In this document: in pieces, positions 47,715 to 58,914 of the stretch
Numbering within the stretch: the first letter of the stretch is position 1
Layout of the letters: each line of letters starts with the position of its first letter
Source: Lethocerus indicus
Lineage: Eukaryota > Arthropoda > Insecta > Hemiptera > Belostomatidae
Assembly (NCBI GenBank): GCA_019843655.1
Contig: JACDQD010000011.1
Span: 9,466,604 to 9,530,603, forward strand
Direction of reading: 5' to 3'
Length of the DNA stretch: 64,000 nt
Made by a program: the position numbers and the translations under genes
The notes under the pieces: model-generated
What the model was told of the DNA's origin: nothing
Databases searched by the model: none
Seen by the model: the letters and a program-made list of their open reading frames with translations, nothing else

Positions 47715-49181
47715 TGGACCGTAAAGGCTCTTTCCCAAACGTTAATTAGAAACACCATCCGGCGTTCGAATTAAACAACGGTTATTTACAACACCGTAAA
47801 CTGTGTGTGTCCCCTGCCCCAACGTAATCTCGTTCGCGGGATCTCCTCCCGCGTATTAAATATATAGCGCCTAATTAATGAACGGGGATAATTGCCGGGG
47901 GTTGGGAAATTTTATTTTAGAGTACATTTTTTTTTGCCCCTCCCTATTCCCGTCGGCCGATTTACGATTTCGATCATCCGATTAATGGTGTGTAATAAAC
48001 TCGGCGAGATATTGCTCAAGGTTTGTCTCAGTTTTTATTATACTTCTGGCGGTTTGTAATTCGGTCAGATTATACACGGCGAGATCATGAGCGAAATAAT
48101 CTTTCAGAAAAAAAAATAGTGAATTTGAAATTAATCACTGGTGAAGAACGTTTCAAAACTTCCTTCGACCATACGCATTTCATGATTTTTCATGAATATC
48201 ATAAAGACCTACATTCATATTAAGTTAATTAAATTAATATTCCAAACAAGTCCAAAAGGTGACACTTAAACTGGCATATTCACAACTTTGACTTCCCTGT
48301 AGCACGTTGCACCTTTGTCTTAGGACGAAAGGTCGTACCGCAGCTGGAAGTCACTTGTAATAGATTCAAGTTATCGAAAGGGCAACTAGCAGTAGTTAAA
48401 GCCACTTCGTTATAGACGTCCTAAAGCCGGAACAGAATGCGCTTTATTGCCACCGCCGGCTATATCAGAAACATGTCACAGCTCCGAAGATAGTGATTCT
48501 CTTTGTACCTATTTGCAACGTGTAATTGCCTGCCATCCAGTCCTACCATTTCCCCCCCCCCACCGTTTCATTGTTACCGTATATTTCCCACGTCCACTTG
48601 CACTTACCTCGATATAGATATACCTTAAACGGCCCGTACGCCCTTCTAATGATGCCTTTCGAATGCAATTTCTCGGGACGCATGTTATCCGCGCCGGTAC
48701 TAAACTATTCCTCTCATTTGGACTCTCCATTCCTAGTGCTTCATTAGGGGGTGCAATTCCCTGTACTGCCTTCGAGGAATTCGCGGCAATAACCGTCGGT
48801 AATTAGAAGGCGGACTAATTAGTGCCTGTAGGGCGCTATATTTCGCTCATAAAACATAGTCCTAAATTATGCCTTTAGTCAATAAAAGTTCATTCCTTAC
48901 GAAGTAATAAGCAATTATTATTTTCCTAGTGCATGGACTTCTATGGAGCAATACTACCTCAGCTATATTATCGCGACTAGAATTATATGTTTAAATTGTT
49001 ACCAAAGTACATAATGTTGTAACTTACAAGTAGTCGTCACTACATGATCAATTCGGGATAAAAAACCCTCGACATACATAATAAATATTGAGAACTTAAT
49101 ACTTTATTAGTTATAACTAATATTTTTATTGCAACAGAGATGGTGAATAGATTGTTCTTTTCTTATAATTTGTTTCATATT

Positions 49182-49218
49182 TATTCATAATTTGTTGTTT
49201 TCTTTGTTTCAGGTAAGT
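49182..49218 (+). promoter_or_regulatory. Candidate recursive splice site (ratchet point) 2
   Basis: A long T-rich tract (TTGTTGTTTTCTTTGTTT, about 49192-49209) ends in CAG (49210-49212), followed at once by a perfect donor GTAAGT (49213-49218). A branch-point-like TTCATAAT lies about 23 nt upstream. This matches the fly ratchet-point consensus better than the site at 161. A second acceptor-like CTTTCAG ends about 38 nt downstream, and a GTGAGT lies at about 49263-49268, so a short exon following the ratchet point is conceivable. Same strand as site 1, 49 kb away. Confidence 0.6.
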
Positions 49219-49640
49219 CCAGTCTTCATTAAGTGTTTATCGCCTTTCAGAATTGGAAAATGAGTGAGTACCTGGCTAGTGCAATCATAGTTACCTCTAT
49301 TCTAGTTACTACTATTTTTCAATAATAATGACGGGCTTTTGACTATCATTAGAGATACTGGATTTTTAGTTTAATTACTAGGAGTCATCCGGCAACCGTG
49401 GTGTAATAGCGTAATCGCAGGACTGAAAGACAATTACAATTACAATTGATTTTCCATTCTGGTCGGCATTTGCGAGAGATCTGCTCTCAATAGGACTGAA
49501 AGATAATGGAAATTATTATAATAAATCGATCGCAGTGATATTTGAATTTAGGCCATGGTTCTGTGCATGTAAACCCCGGTAAGGTTCGCGGCCCCCACCC
49601 CCAAAAAAACCGGATAAAAAAGGCAATTTATATTGGATGA
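49219..49640. other. Non-coding stretch with a small internal duplication
   Basis: GGACTGAAAGACAATTAC and GGACTGAAAGATAATGG (about 49421 and 49493) form an imperfect direct repeat. No gene seen. Confidence 0.5.
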
Positions 49641-49757
49641 AACTTGGGGATTGAGGATATTAAATTTCGTCCGAGGCCGGTTTTTCATTCTTATCGCGGG
49701 CGACAAGAGAGGCCGCTCTATTTAAGACTGGGCGAGACACAACACCCGGGAGAGGAA

Positions 49758-49758
<1 letters not shown>

Positions 49759-49797
<39 letters not shown>
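49759..49797. repeat. (AC)n microsatellite
   Basis: About 19 AC units inside a GC-rich island. Both strands of the surrounding island are open for 120-139 codons because of this repeat, not because of a gene. Confidence 0.98.
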
Positions 49798-49801
<4 letters not shown>

Positions 49802-51631
49802 AGAGTTTGCCCCGTGTTTTCGGCGGATAAAAACTTGGCGCAGAAAAATAATAGCCAGACCCCCCCCCGGTCCCTCCTCCTCCACGTCTGACAGAACATC
49901 GAGAACTCAGTACTCGGTATTACCGAAACTTCTTTCGAGAGGCGACCCTTCTCCGACGAAGCACAAACGACTTTCGCTATCGGTAATAGAAAAAGGGGGA
50001 GGGCCCTGTTTTTGACGCTATCGGCTGTACCACCGTACGAAGTATCGGGACAGATTGCCGTACTTGAATGTTGAAACATGTTGTTGAATATCCGCCGGAC
50101 CCTTTCGCAGGGACATGTTTATCGCTTGTAGTATTTTCTGTCTCTATAAAGTTTTGTAAATTTTTTCTCTATAAAAAAGCTAAAATATTAGAATCTCTGG
50201 AGAAATCAAGGATCGTGCATTTAATGAATATAAATTGCCAATAAATTTTAATATAAACACAAATTATATCCTGGAAGGTTTATAACCACCCAACGGTGGT
50301 ATGTTCTCATTTGTGTACTTCCTCCATCTTTGGTTCAATTAAGTTATTTTTATTGTGAAGTTAACAGTGTAGTGATAACTCTTCATAAAAACACTTTTGC
50401 GACTTTCCGTCATGCCCATTATGTTTTTTCTGTTCTTTTATTTTTACCCGTCGGTCGTCTTTTGGTCAAGTGAATTGTGAATGGTACGTTTAACCGCGTC
50501 CCTATATTGTAAGAACCGAAATATTTTCTCAGAATATCTTCAGTTATTCTACTCGCCTTTATAGGTTATTTAACTGGAACTTACCGCGGAGAGATAACTA
50601 CAATAATGCTAATAAATAATGCTAACCAATAAACAATGGTATAGCCGAGTACCCCTTGGCTGGGGGCCTGATCCCGTTGTTGGGCTTAAGCTTACTTAAT
50701 GCAAATCCCAAGTGACGGAGGATAGCAGTTTAAACTGACGACAATTTACTCCCGGCCTTAGCATAATACCCCCCTTCAATCGTGGCACATACCGTAATTA
50801 GGAATTTCATACTTTTCATTACCATTTAAATTACGCTACGGAAATACCTTTCAAACAAATCCTAGGATCGAATAATGTTAGGAACAGCAAACACCGGGTA
50901 ATAATTGGCAACCGATTGGATAGTTTCTGATAACCCAATACGCAATTAGATTCAACCCCATTCTCGAATCACTTGCTGAAATCCTTTTCTTTATCTAGTC
51001 AAGTCTAAAATGTTCATCCCTATTTAAATCGGCATTATCATGATCTCTCGTCTTTAACAGTAGTACTGGAAGAATTAATTTATTTTTATTTATTCTTTTC
51101 TGGTTGAACTCTTTGATTATCCCAATGCTACCGTCGATAGGGACAAACGGTAGAGGAGATCGCGGGATCGAATTCCAGGCGGGTGCTGTAAATCTTATTT
51201 ACTTCTCCTAACTTCTTCTAAAGTCCTGTATTTTCTTTCTCCCCAATAGATTTTGATTGTTTTTTATTGTTATCTCGTGCGTTGTTCGGAATGGAGGAAA
51301 ATTATCCCAAAAGATGACTCCAAACCAAAGGCAAGTCGAAGATGAAGAAGAATAGTACGGGCGTTATTTTGTACCATTCGTCACTGGCAGTATTACCAGT
51401 GAAACTTCCACTAAACTAACAGAAACTGTTGTATTTTCTGAGATATAATCTGAGAAATATTTTATATATCTTCGAAATTATGCTGATATAAAATTGACTA
51501 CAGGAGAGTGCAAATTCCCCCCACGTCTTGCTCTCGAACGTAAACAATCGCTTCGAATCTCACGGGCGCTCATGACACTGGAGTATTAGCCTACTCAATG
51601 CAAATCCCGGATGATCTACGTTTCGAAACAG

Positions 51632-51651
51632 GAGAGAGAGAGAGAGAGAGA
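51632..51651. repeat. (GA)n microsatellite
   Basis: About 10 GA units. Confidence 0.95.
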
Positions 51652-53994
51652 CTAAGATTTATTAACCGGCCCTTAGGGAACTCCAGGGGGGATGAAGACC
51701 CTCCCTCCACCCCTCCAATTCAACCCCCGAGTGCACACAAATCCAGGCGGTAAACGTCTCCTTTATGGGCCCTATCCTCTAACCCGATACGAGCGGGCAA
51801 ATCGGGATTTGCGGCGATGACGACGGCCCAAAAGCGAAATTAGTCCGAAAAGAACTCTATTTTGGGAAATTTACCGACCCCCCGCCGAGATAACTGGGCG
51901 CCCCCCTCATCCGATATTTGCCTTCGGAGAGCGATAAAAGCGTCGTTCAACATGTTGTCGCGAAAACAGTTCCGGAAAGTAGTTACTCTTCCGGGAGAGG
52001 GACAACATTTTATGGGCGTAAATTTTATGATTGGAAATTGCCAACAAATTCAAGTCATCTCGCCATTACCACAATAATCTTAATTTAGAAGCTTAAATAT
52101 TAGGTTCTTTATTTTTTTTATACTGTTTTTTATTTAGTTATTACTTCCTGTTATAATAAGGATACCTTGCACAAACCCCCCAGCAGTTGATACAAATTCT
52201 GCTTAGACCAGATGTGTATTATAGCGTTTATCTAACAGGAATATTATATTAAGATAAAAAAGCTCTTTAAATATTTATAGTGGTACATTGAGATACGAGT
52301 TTCGCACGTCATCTTCATCTTCAGGCTGTGTGGAACAAGAAATGACTAACTAAAATTGGATTAACTCGTGCCCAAAGAGGAAATTGTGTTTATCTTTGGA
52401 AAATTCGCAATATCCATATTTTTTATGACTCATAGGGCCAAATTGTAGGCGACGCGGACAAATTAGCTTAATTTTTTACGATTAATGTAACGTAAAAAAA
52501 TATTTTTAAAATCAACAGTTGGCCGAAGGTTAGTGTCCCCCCTATGAAATTCTCGCAGACCAAATTCGACGGTTTGTAAAAATAAATATTCAGGTCGCGT
52601 CAATGAAGTTTTCTTTCGCTGAGCCGGTTCAGGATCACCTTTTTATAGATAACGGTGGGCGGGGGTGCGGGGCGCTTCCCTTACGAAATTTTCGCAATAA
52701 CCCGGTGCCCCCCGAACCAAATAAATAGCCCCACTGACGCAAGTCCGGGGGTGGGAGCAGGAGTTTGAATTGTCGGACATAACAATTCTCCGGCGGTAGA
52801 AGTCGTGTTTGGGGCTGGGGGGGGGGGTTCGGTGGCCAACTTTTACAAGGGGGCTAAAAGCAAAACAAACAGCCGAAAGTTCTCCTATTCGGCCGGCTTA
52901 TCGGCGACATAGACCCTCCCCCTCCCCATCCCCTCTCCCGTCATCTTTGATAATGGCCGCCTCCACCGCGGCCAACGTGAAATATGTTCCGAACCGAAGC
53001 CAACTTTGTTACGACCTCGGCGGGACGTGTCTTATTATTTTCAGATCCGGATCAAATCCGGATATAAATCATTGCGCGGCTTCCCGCGGACGGCGGCCTA
53101 TTGGGGCCCCCAGATTTATCAATGGCGAAGGGCCAAGAACTCGGATTGAGTATCTGAAAACGACTTCCGGCTGCAGATTTCGGTTTTGCGACATCGAATA
53201 TTTGATCAGTATGCGACCGTCGAAAACTTCCCTCTCTATCTCAGTGAATACATTGGGCTCACGAAAGGAGTTAGAGGGGATGAGAACAGCAAGTCCTGAG
53301 GAGGCCATTTCAAGGACAATAAATGTAAATAACGTCTTTAAGAATTTGAGGTATTTATGAGATACTGTGCGACGACAAGCGTCCCTAGCGAATATTCTCG
53401 GGGAGAAATGAATTCACAAAGAACTAAATTATCTTCAAGAGTATCATTCCAAGAACCAGTCACCAGAAAATATTTTCGGATTTTTTTACGGATGCTGACC
53501 AGCTAATTAATTACCACTAATTGATCTGGCATGAAACGAAAGGAGAGGGCGGAAAATCTTGGGAACAAAACGATTCAGGTACGCGGACTGTGTTGCTAAC
53601 ACCGACTCGACTATGTGGGGCTTGAAAATGGGGTTAGGGTTATGGGCTCTATGGGGAAATATTACAAAATCGTTCTAGCCCGCCGACCGAAGCGTATTTA
53701 TGGGTAATGTTGTAAGTTTCGTGGCATACGAGAGTTTCAGTAATTAATACCTATCGGGGAACGAAAGAGAGATAAAGGTTTGCCGGGTTTTTAATCCTAC
53801 AATGGAATTTCAGGCAGGTATTGAGGTTTCCATTCGCCGGTAACCAATTTAAATCTCAGCTCAGTGTAACGATAATGCTTCGAGTAAACAGACATTGTTT
53901 GGCCCCAGATTTCAGTATCGTACCTCTCAATAAAAAATAATTTCCTCTCATCCCTGTTACGTGTTCTACGAGGATTTGGAAACACCGTTGTTTT

Positions 53995-54036
53995 CTTGAT
54001 CTTCTGTCTCCTCTCGCTAGTTTTTTGTTAAACAGG
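53995..54036 (+). repeat. Relic of the palindrome/ribozyme family end
   Basis: CTTGATCTTCTGTCTCCTCT then CGCTAGTTTTTTGTTAAAC. Matches the outer edge seen at 2170 and 5362-5383. Confidence 0.5.
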
Positions 54037-55867
54037 AGTGGAGACGGTCATAGTTAAATATAGTTTAATGATAAAAAAATTACAAACGAAATACTCCTGA
54101 CGATAGAGTAAACTGAAGCGTCCCTCACGAGTACCGGAGGGCAATAAATTTTTACGTTAATAAATCACAACGAATATCGATGGTGACGTCGGACAATTAA
54201 AACTGAGAGCCGAAATTGCTAAACTTTAATTGGAAGTTTGAGTTCGAGGCCTGGAACCGCTCGATCGTTCTTGAGGCGCGTTTTATGGGCCTCCGCCATC
54301 GCGGTTATTCATTTGTTCGAGGCCTCTCGCAGTTTCGCAACTTTTTCTACTTTCTCCCAGTCCTGAAAGGAAAAACTCAGTTGGGGGATTGGGCCCCGCA
54401 CATTTTTATTCTCGAGCCGATCGCGGCCAGCCCAAGTTTTTAACTGCGTCTGGGACTGCCGAAATCGGCTAAGCAGTAGGCACCAGGCCTAATTTCGCCC
54501 GACTGTAAAACTGTAAATAAAATTTTTTATTCAGCCTTTCCGCTAGACAACAATTGTATAAGATTCTCTGTTTTGAATCTTGAATATACTGGGTCAATAT
54601 TCGTGTTGTTTTTAACATTCGGTATAGTATAACCTATCTGTAGGATTCCACTGTCCACTGCCCTGTTCGGATTGTTACTTACTTTTCAGTCACAGGAGCC
54701 CGCTCTGATGTTGTAATTATCTAAATTCAAGACAGCAAAAGAAATTTTTAAAAAATTCTGCTTCAGAAGCTGCTTCATTTATGTTGCTCTGTAGATTCGA
54801 AATATTCATTTGCAAAAATAATCCGATTTTTAGGCATTTAGTTAACAGTAGTTTCTTACGCGTCATGGCCGACCTGATTTTTTTTGTCCCAAAATTCTTG
54901 TTTCCTTTTTTTTTATGGAACATTCTACTTGTAGGTTGGAATAAACGTAAATCCCTTCGGCAGTAATTTTAATGGTTTCTGCGTGAATTATCCAGGACGA
55001 CTGCCCTGGGTCATTCGAGTCACGTCGTCGAGGCATGCCGACCCGAGTTAACATCATTGCCCTAGGCGCCGAATTTTTTCTTTTCTTTTTTAGAAATGTA
55101 TTCCATTTCGAACAAAAACAGACTTTATTAAAATTATGCGTGTAAACTTGTCGCGTGTATTGTTTTCACAATGGGTATGCACTTACGCATACTTAAGTAT
55201 TACTAACGCCATTACTACTGAAAGTGTCGGGTTGTGTAAATGTCACCATTATTTGATTTGGTATCGTGGGATTTGTATTCTCAGTGGATCATCACATACA
55301 ATCGAACGTTAATAATTATAATTAAATAATCGGCCTACTTGTATTCGGCCTACTTAGTTCAGTGGCTCATTTAATTTTGATTTTCCTCATTCCAAATGGG
55401 AAGCCGGTTCGTCCGGCACCGTTCAGCATTCTCTCATTCGATCGTGACGAGGGTAGCGGGCCGACAGTTGGTCCCTTCGACGAACTAATTTCGCCCTTTA
55501 TTCGAACAGCACGCAATTATATTTGTGCGACACCCACCGGGGGAGAATTTAATTAAACTGGTAAACACGAACACGGAAAATTGGATGAAATTTTCGCCCC
55601 GATTGCGATTAAACCGCGGGCCGGCTCCCTCCAATTAATCCCCTGTTTCTTTGAATAGCGGCTTTCCGATCTACGACCACCTGTGGATTAAACCTGTCGC
55701 CCGGACAGGCTATTTTCAGGACCGGGCAATTTTAAGTTTGTTTCGTTTATTAAATTTGAGCATTAAATGTACAAACAATTTTTAATAAAAAATTAAATTC
55801 GGTCTGCTCTTAGAAGTTGAATTTTTCATCCCAAAAATAAATGTCGACGGAATCTCCACCGTCCATC

Positions 55868-56008
55868 TCATTTCGGATTAGCTGAGATATCAGTTAGGTC
55901 CTTAATAAACAATAAAAGCTGTATTTAGTAACGAATCCGGGTAATACGAACTTTCGCTAATCCGAAAGGGGCCTCGGTCCCAATTAGTTCGGATTAGCGA
56001 GGATACAT
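55868..56008 (-). mobile_element. Pogo/Tigger-type terminal region relic
   Basis: On the - strand: ATCCTCGCTAATCCGAACTA, then ATTGGGACCGAGGCCCCTTT, CGGATTAGCGAAAGTTCG, and a further CTAATCCGAAATGAG at the far end. The repeated CTCG(C/A)TAATCCGAA block is characteristic of pogo/Tigger terminal inverted repeats. No transposase is present, so this is a short non-autonomous copy or a solo end. Confidence 0.55.
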
Positions 56009-56028
56009 GGGGAACATGTGACACCGGA

Positions 56029-56067
56029 CCCCTGAAGATGGAACCAGTAAGAGTTCCGAAACGTCGG
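56029..56067 (+). ncRNA. Hammerhead-ribozyme-like motif, second type
   Basis: CTGAAGA (56032-56038), T, a 5 bp stem GGAAC (56040-56044) / GTTCC (56053-56057) closed by an 8-nt loop, GAAA (56058-56061), C, and GTC at 56063-56065. CC before the core (56030-56031) can pair with GG (56066-56067) as a 2 bp stem I. As in the palindrome family, one extra T separates the core from stem II. The short stem III (ACGT) would need dimer pairing. The frame through it (56038-56319) has no domain. Confidence 0.35.
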
Positions 56068-56074
56068 AAGGGGA

Positions 56075-58735
56075 CAACACCCGGGAGGTCGCCCAGAAGG
56101 AGAGGGCAAAAACCATTCCAATGGAGCCCGCTCAGGTGGTTTAAAAACACAGGAAAAATAACTTACCAACCCCCGCCAACCGAGGTCTTTCCAAACCATT
56201 ACCATCATAGGACTCTAGTTAGGAATAACATATACACCGGAACAAAACGTAGGTTAAAATTTCTAGTTATGATTTGGTGGTGGGAGGAGTTCAAATACTT
56301 TATCATATTGTTGATATAGACTGCCAACGAATCATCAACACTGGTACACTTTTTAGCCTAGTGAGTGCTATTATTCCAATAATACTTAGAATAAGGTGAA
56401 AAAATTTGCCCTCCGTCATTTTAGGAATTTATATCAGATGTTAATATGTAATTATTTGATGTTCAAGTAAATGACTAGGTGCGGGATGCGCGATGTCGAA
56501 CTGGCCGTTAATTTTCTTTTTTGATAGAAAGAATAACTGTGATAATATATCACCGGCTGGACTGTACCTTGATGAGACGCGATAAATATATTCGTCGTTA
56601 GGCGTCGGGCCCTGAATACTTGACACTCTTCCAACGACGGAGGGCGCGGGAAAAGAAATTTGTCATCGAAGGTACGGTAGCCGGCCCCGGCTTCAATGTA
56701 AATTGCCCCAACACCGGGCTTCATTAAACACTCCCCGCTCCTCAAGACCAAAGCTATTAGGTATACGCGGAGTCGTAAATCGGCCTTAATTAATTCTCTG
56801 TTTTGACGAGTGCTCCTGGCGCTCAAAATTTGTTTTTGTTTTCTTTTTCTTAAAGCCCCCTAACGAACCAGAGCGGAAAAGAAGTGGTGGACTTTGACGA
56901 ATCGGCCTAATAAGAGGGGCCCGGAACAGATTTATTTTTCCCCTGCGCACATCCCCGAGGCGTCATTAGTAGCGCCGGACAATCGATCAGCTGTCACGTG
57001 ATCTGAATATTCTCGGCGTGTTTACTGCCATTACATTTTATTTTTATTGCAGACTCCTAATGGAGGATTCGTACAATAGGATAATACGCTGATTGAGCAG
57101 TGTGCAACATCCTTCAGTATAGAATAGGCGAGGAAAGGAATAAAACACACGATTAAAATATGATTAGTTTGGGGTGCGAGCGTTTGAAACATCATGGCAG
57201 ATATTTTATAATTGTAAAATAAAATGGTATGAATATTCATAATACAGTCTTCGAGTACGGGCAAAAAAGGAAAAACTAGATTAAAACTTCAGGTTGTAAG
57301 AAATTCTGTACTGGAAGATGAGTGAAATTAAAGGACAGCCATTAACAGCGCTTGGCTCGGAAAGGTATCCTATCCCTCGAATAAATTATCTTAGAAATTA
57401 ACCAGGAGCCAGGCAGTATTGAGAGAAAAAATTTCAACATGCCAACAGGAATAGTTTCCCCGCCCGTTCGTTATATCAACGCTTGTAGTTATAACCGTTG
57501 CTAGGTTAAAACAGAGATTCAACGTATGCTAATCTACTGAGTCAATAACTCTCATCCTAAATCTTCAGTGTCGACCGGGACGTCGACGAAGATGAAAAAG
57601 TTCTACAGGAACATATTTCAATAACCGTCTCCCCTTTAGGCCGGCGATCCCGCCTCGGACGTGAGCGGATCACGTCCGTGGCCGGCCGGTAATAACACCG
57701 CGGCCGCTAAACCGGATAATTGGGTTCGGCCGCGGAGATAAAGCCGGTAATAAAACGATAATTTGTTAATTGCCCGATAATTTGTTGCCGATAATGCCGA
57801 AGGCGGCCTTATCTCGGCTGTAAGGGGGCGCCGCCTGTTCGGTCCCGGAGATCTTGCGAAATACTCGGGGCGGACCAGCTCTTGTAATTTTTGACCCCCG
57901 TAAGGTTGAGTCAACGGGGTTAGGGTTAATCCACCAAGTTTTTTTTTATATTGTGCAATATTAAATCCATTGTACAGATAATGGACTGTGTGTTTTAACA
58001 TTGTTTTACGTATTTTATCATTAATTAAAAATTCAGCGGTGTTCGCCTAATAATGCCCTATCTGGAGTGGATTAATTATTGCGGTAGCGCCAAAACATAT
58101 TTTTCCAGCTTACAAAACGCTGAATGTAAAACGAGTCTCTTGGCTTATTGCAAGTTTATTATTTTAATCAACTCAATTCCGAACGGTCTAACCGCTGCGA
58201 AGTGAGAAATTACGATGACGGGGAATAAAGTGTTTGACGTGCCCGGTTTTAGAACCCCGGGTCCATAAAACGTTGGCGCCGTGGCGACCCGCCAATGCCG
58301 GCCCGCTCCACAAAAACCGGCCATTTTCCTAAAAAACAATTCCGCCGAACGCCCGGAATAGAATTATCCTATTTGTCGGCCGGGGCCATCCCGATATATT
58401 TCAATACCGCGCGCGCGCAAAAACTGTTTTACGATTAGTGTTTTTTTTTCTCTAAATCGTCATAATAAATTGTTCTATCGCTGCTTCGGACTGTCCCCAG
58501 ATGTAGAACGACAAACCGAAGTAAGACACAGGTGAGCCCCTGTTAAGCGCTGAGGCTGTAGACACCTCGGTGTTCACCGAGACCCTGAGTGAGACCGCAA
58601 AACGCTCTGCGTGGTTAGGCACTCCAGCCTGTTTAATGAAATTATAATCAAAATAAAACGAAGCCGAATTAAAAACCACGCGGGGAAAAACTACGGGAGG
58701 AATCACCCATAGTCATGTGCACACAAAAGGTTTCT
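56075..58735. other. Non-coding stretch
   Basis: GC-rich islands at about 56480-57050, 57560-57960 and 58180-58440. A strong acceptor-like TTTTTATTGCAG (57041-57052) has no matching donor. A palindrome CTCGGTG/CACCGAG lies at 58566-58581. No gene is supported. Confidence 0.45.
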
Positions 58736-58738
58736 TCT

Positions 58739-58910
58739 TAGTTCATTCTCTCTTTAGGCTGGCATGTTTAAAAGGTTTGCTCTGAATTATGGCTTTTCGA
58801 CTAATTTATCCCTCATCATCGCGGCCTCATTCTTGACATCGGTTTCTCCGCTTCTTCCTCAGAAAATTTTTCCTGGATTCCAAGCCGAGCGCATGTGGAG
58901 GCTTTGTCTA
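58739..58910 (+). repeat. Dispersed repeat D, copy 3
   Basis: TTAGTTCATTCTCTCTTTA, then AAAAGGTTTGCTCTGAATTA, CCTCATTCTTGACATCGG and GCATGTGGAGGCTTTG. Aligns with 31558 and 12076. Confidence 0.55.
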
Positions 58911-58914
58911 TCGA

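Larger units (their letters stand above)
39515..49150. other. Long non-coding stretch
   Basis: No gene is supported. GC-rich islands at about 39800-40220, 40540-40960, 41430-41960, 42820-43150, 43830-44020, 44270-44720, 45420-45720, 46100-46540, 47560-47960 and 48500-48860 alternate with AT-rich DNA at a spacing of roughly 0.5-1 kb. Weak splice-like signals at 41962, 42292 and, on the - strand, 45641 and 48601 are discussed elsewhere. Confidence 0.5.
50080..55860. other. Long non-coding stretch
   Basis: Two sites share the block GCYTACTYAATGCAAATCCC (about 50689-50708 and 51588-51607), each with a POU octamer ATGCAAAT. GC-rich islands are at about 51510-52070, 52480-53340, 53480-53980, 54180-54520 and 55360-55740. 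The 183-codon frame at 52809-53360 starts in a G run, has biased GC-rich composition and no domain; not called as a gene. Confidence 0.45.

Noticed and set aside
49644..50079. Opposed ORFs of 123 and 139 codons
   Set aside because: Both run through the (AC)n microsatellite and flanking GC-rich DNA; threonine-histidine and cysteine-valine runs come from the repeat.
52809..53360. 183-codon + strand ORF, the longest in the window
   Set aside because: It begins at an 11-base G run, is GC-rich with Ser/Pro/Arg bias, has no domain, and the - strand is also open over part of it. It looks like a chance frame in a GC-rich island.
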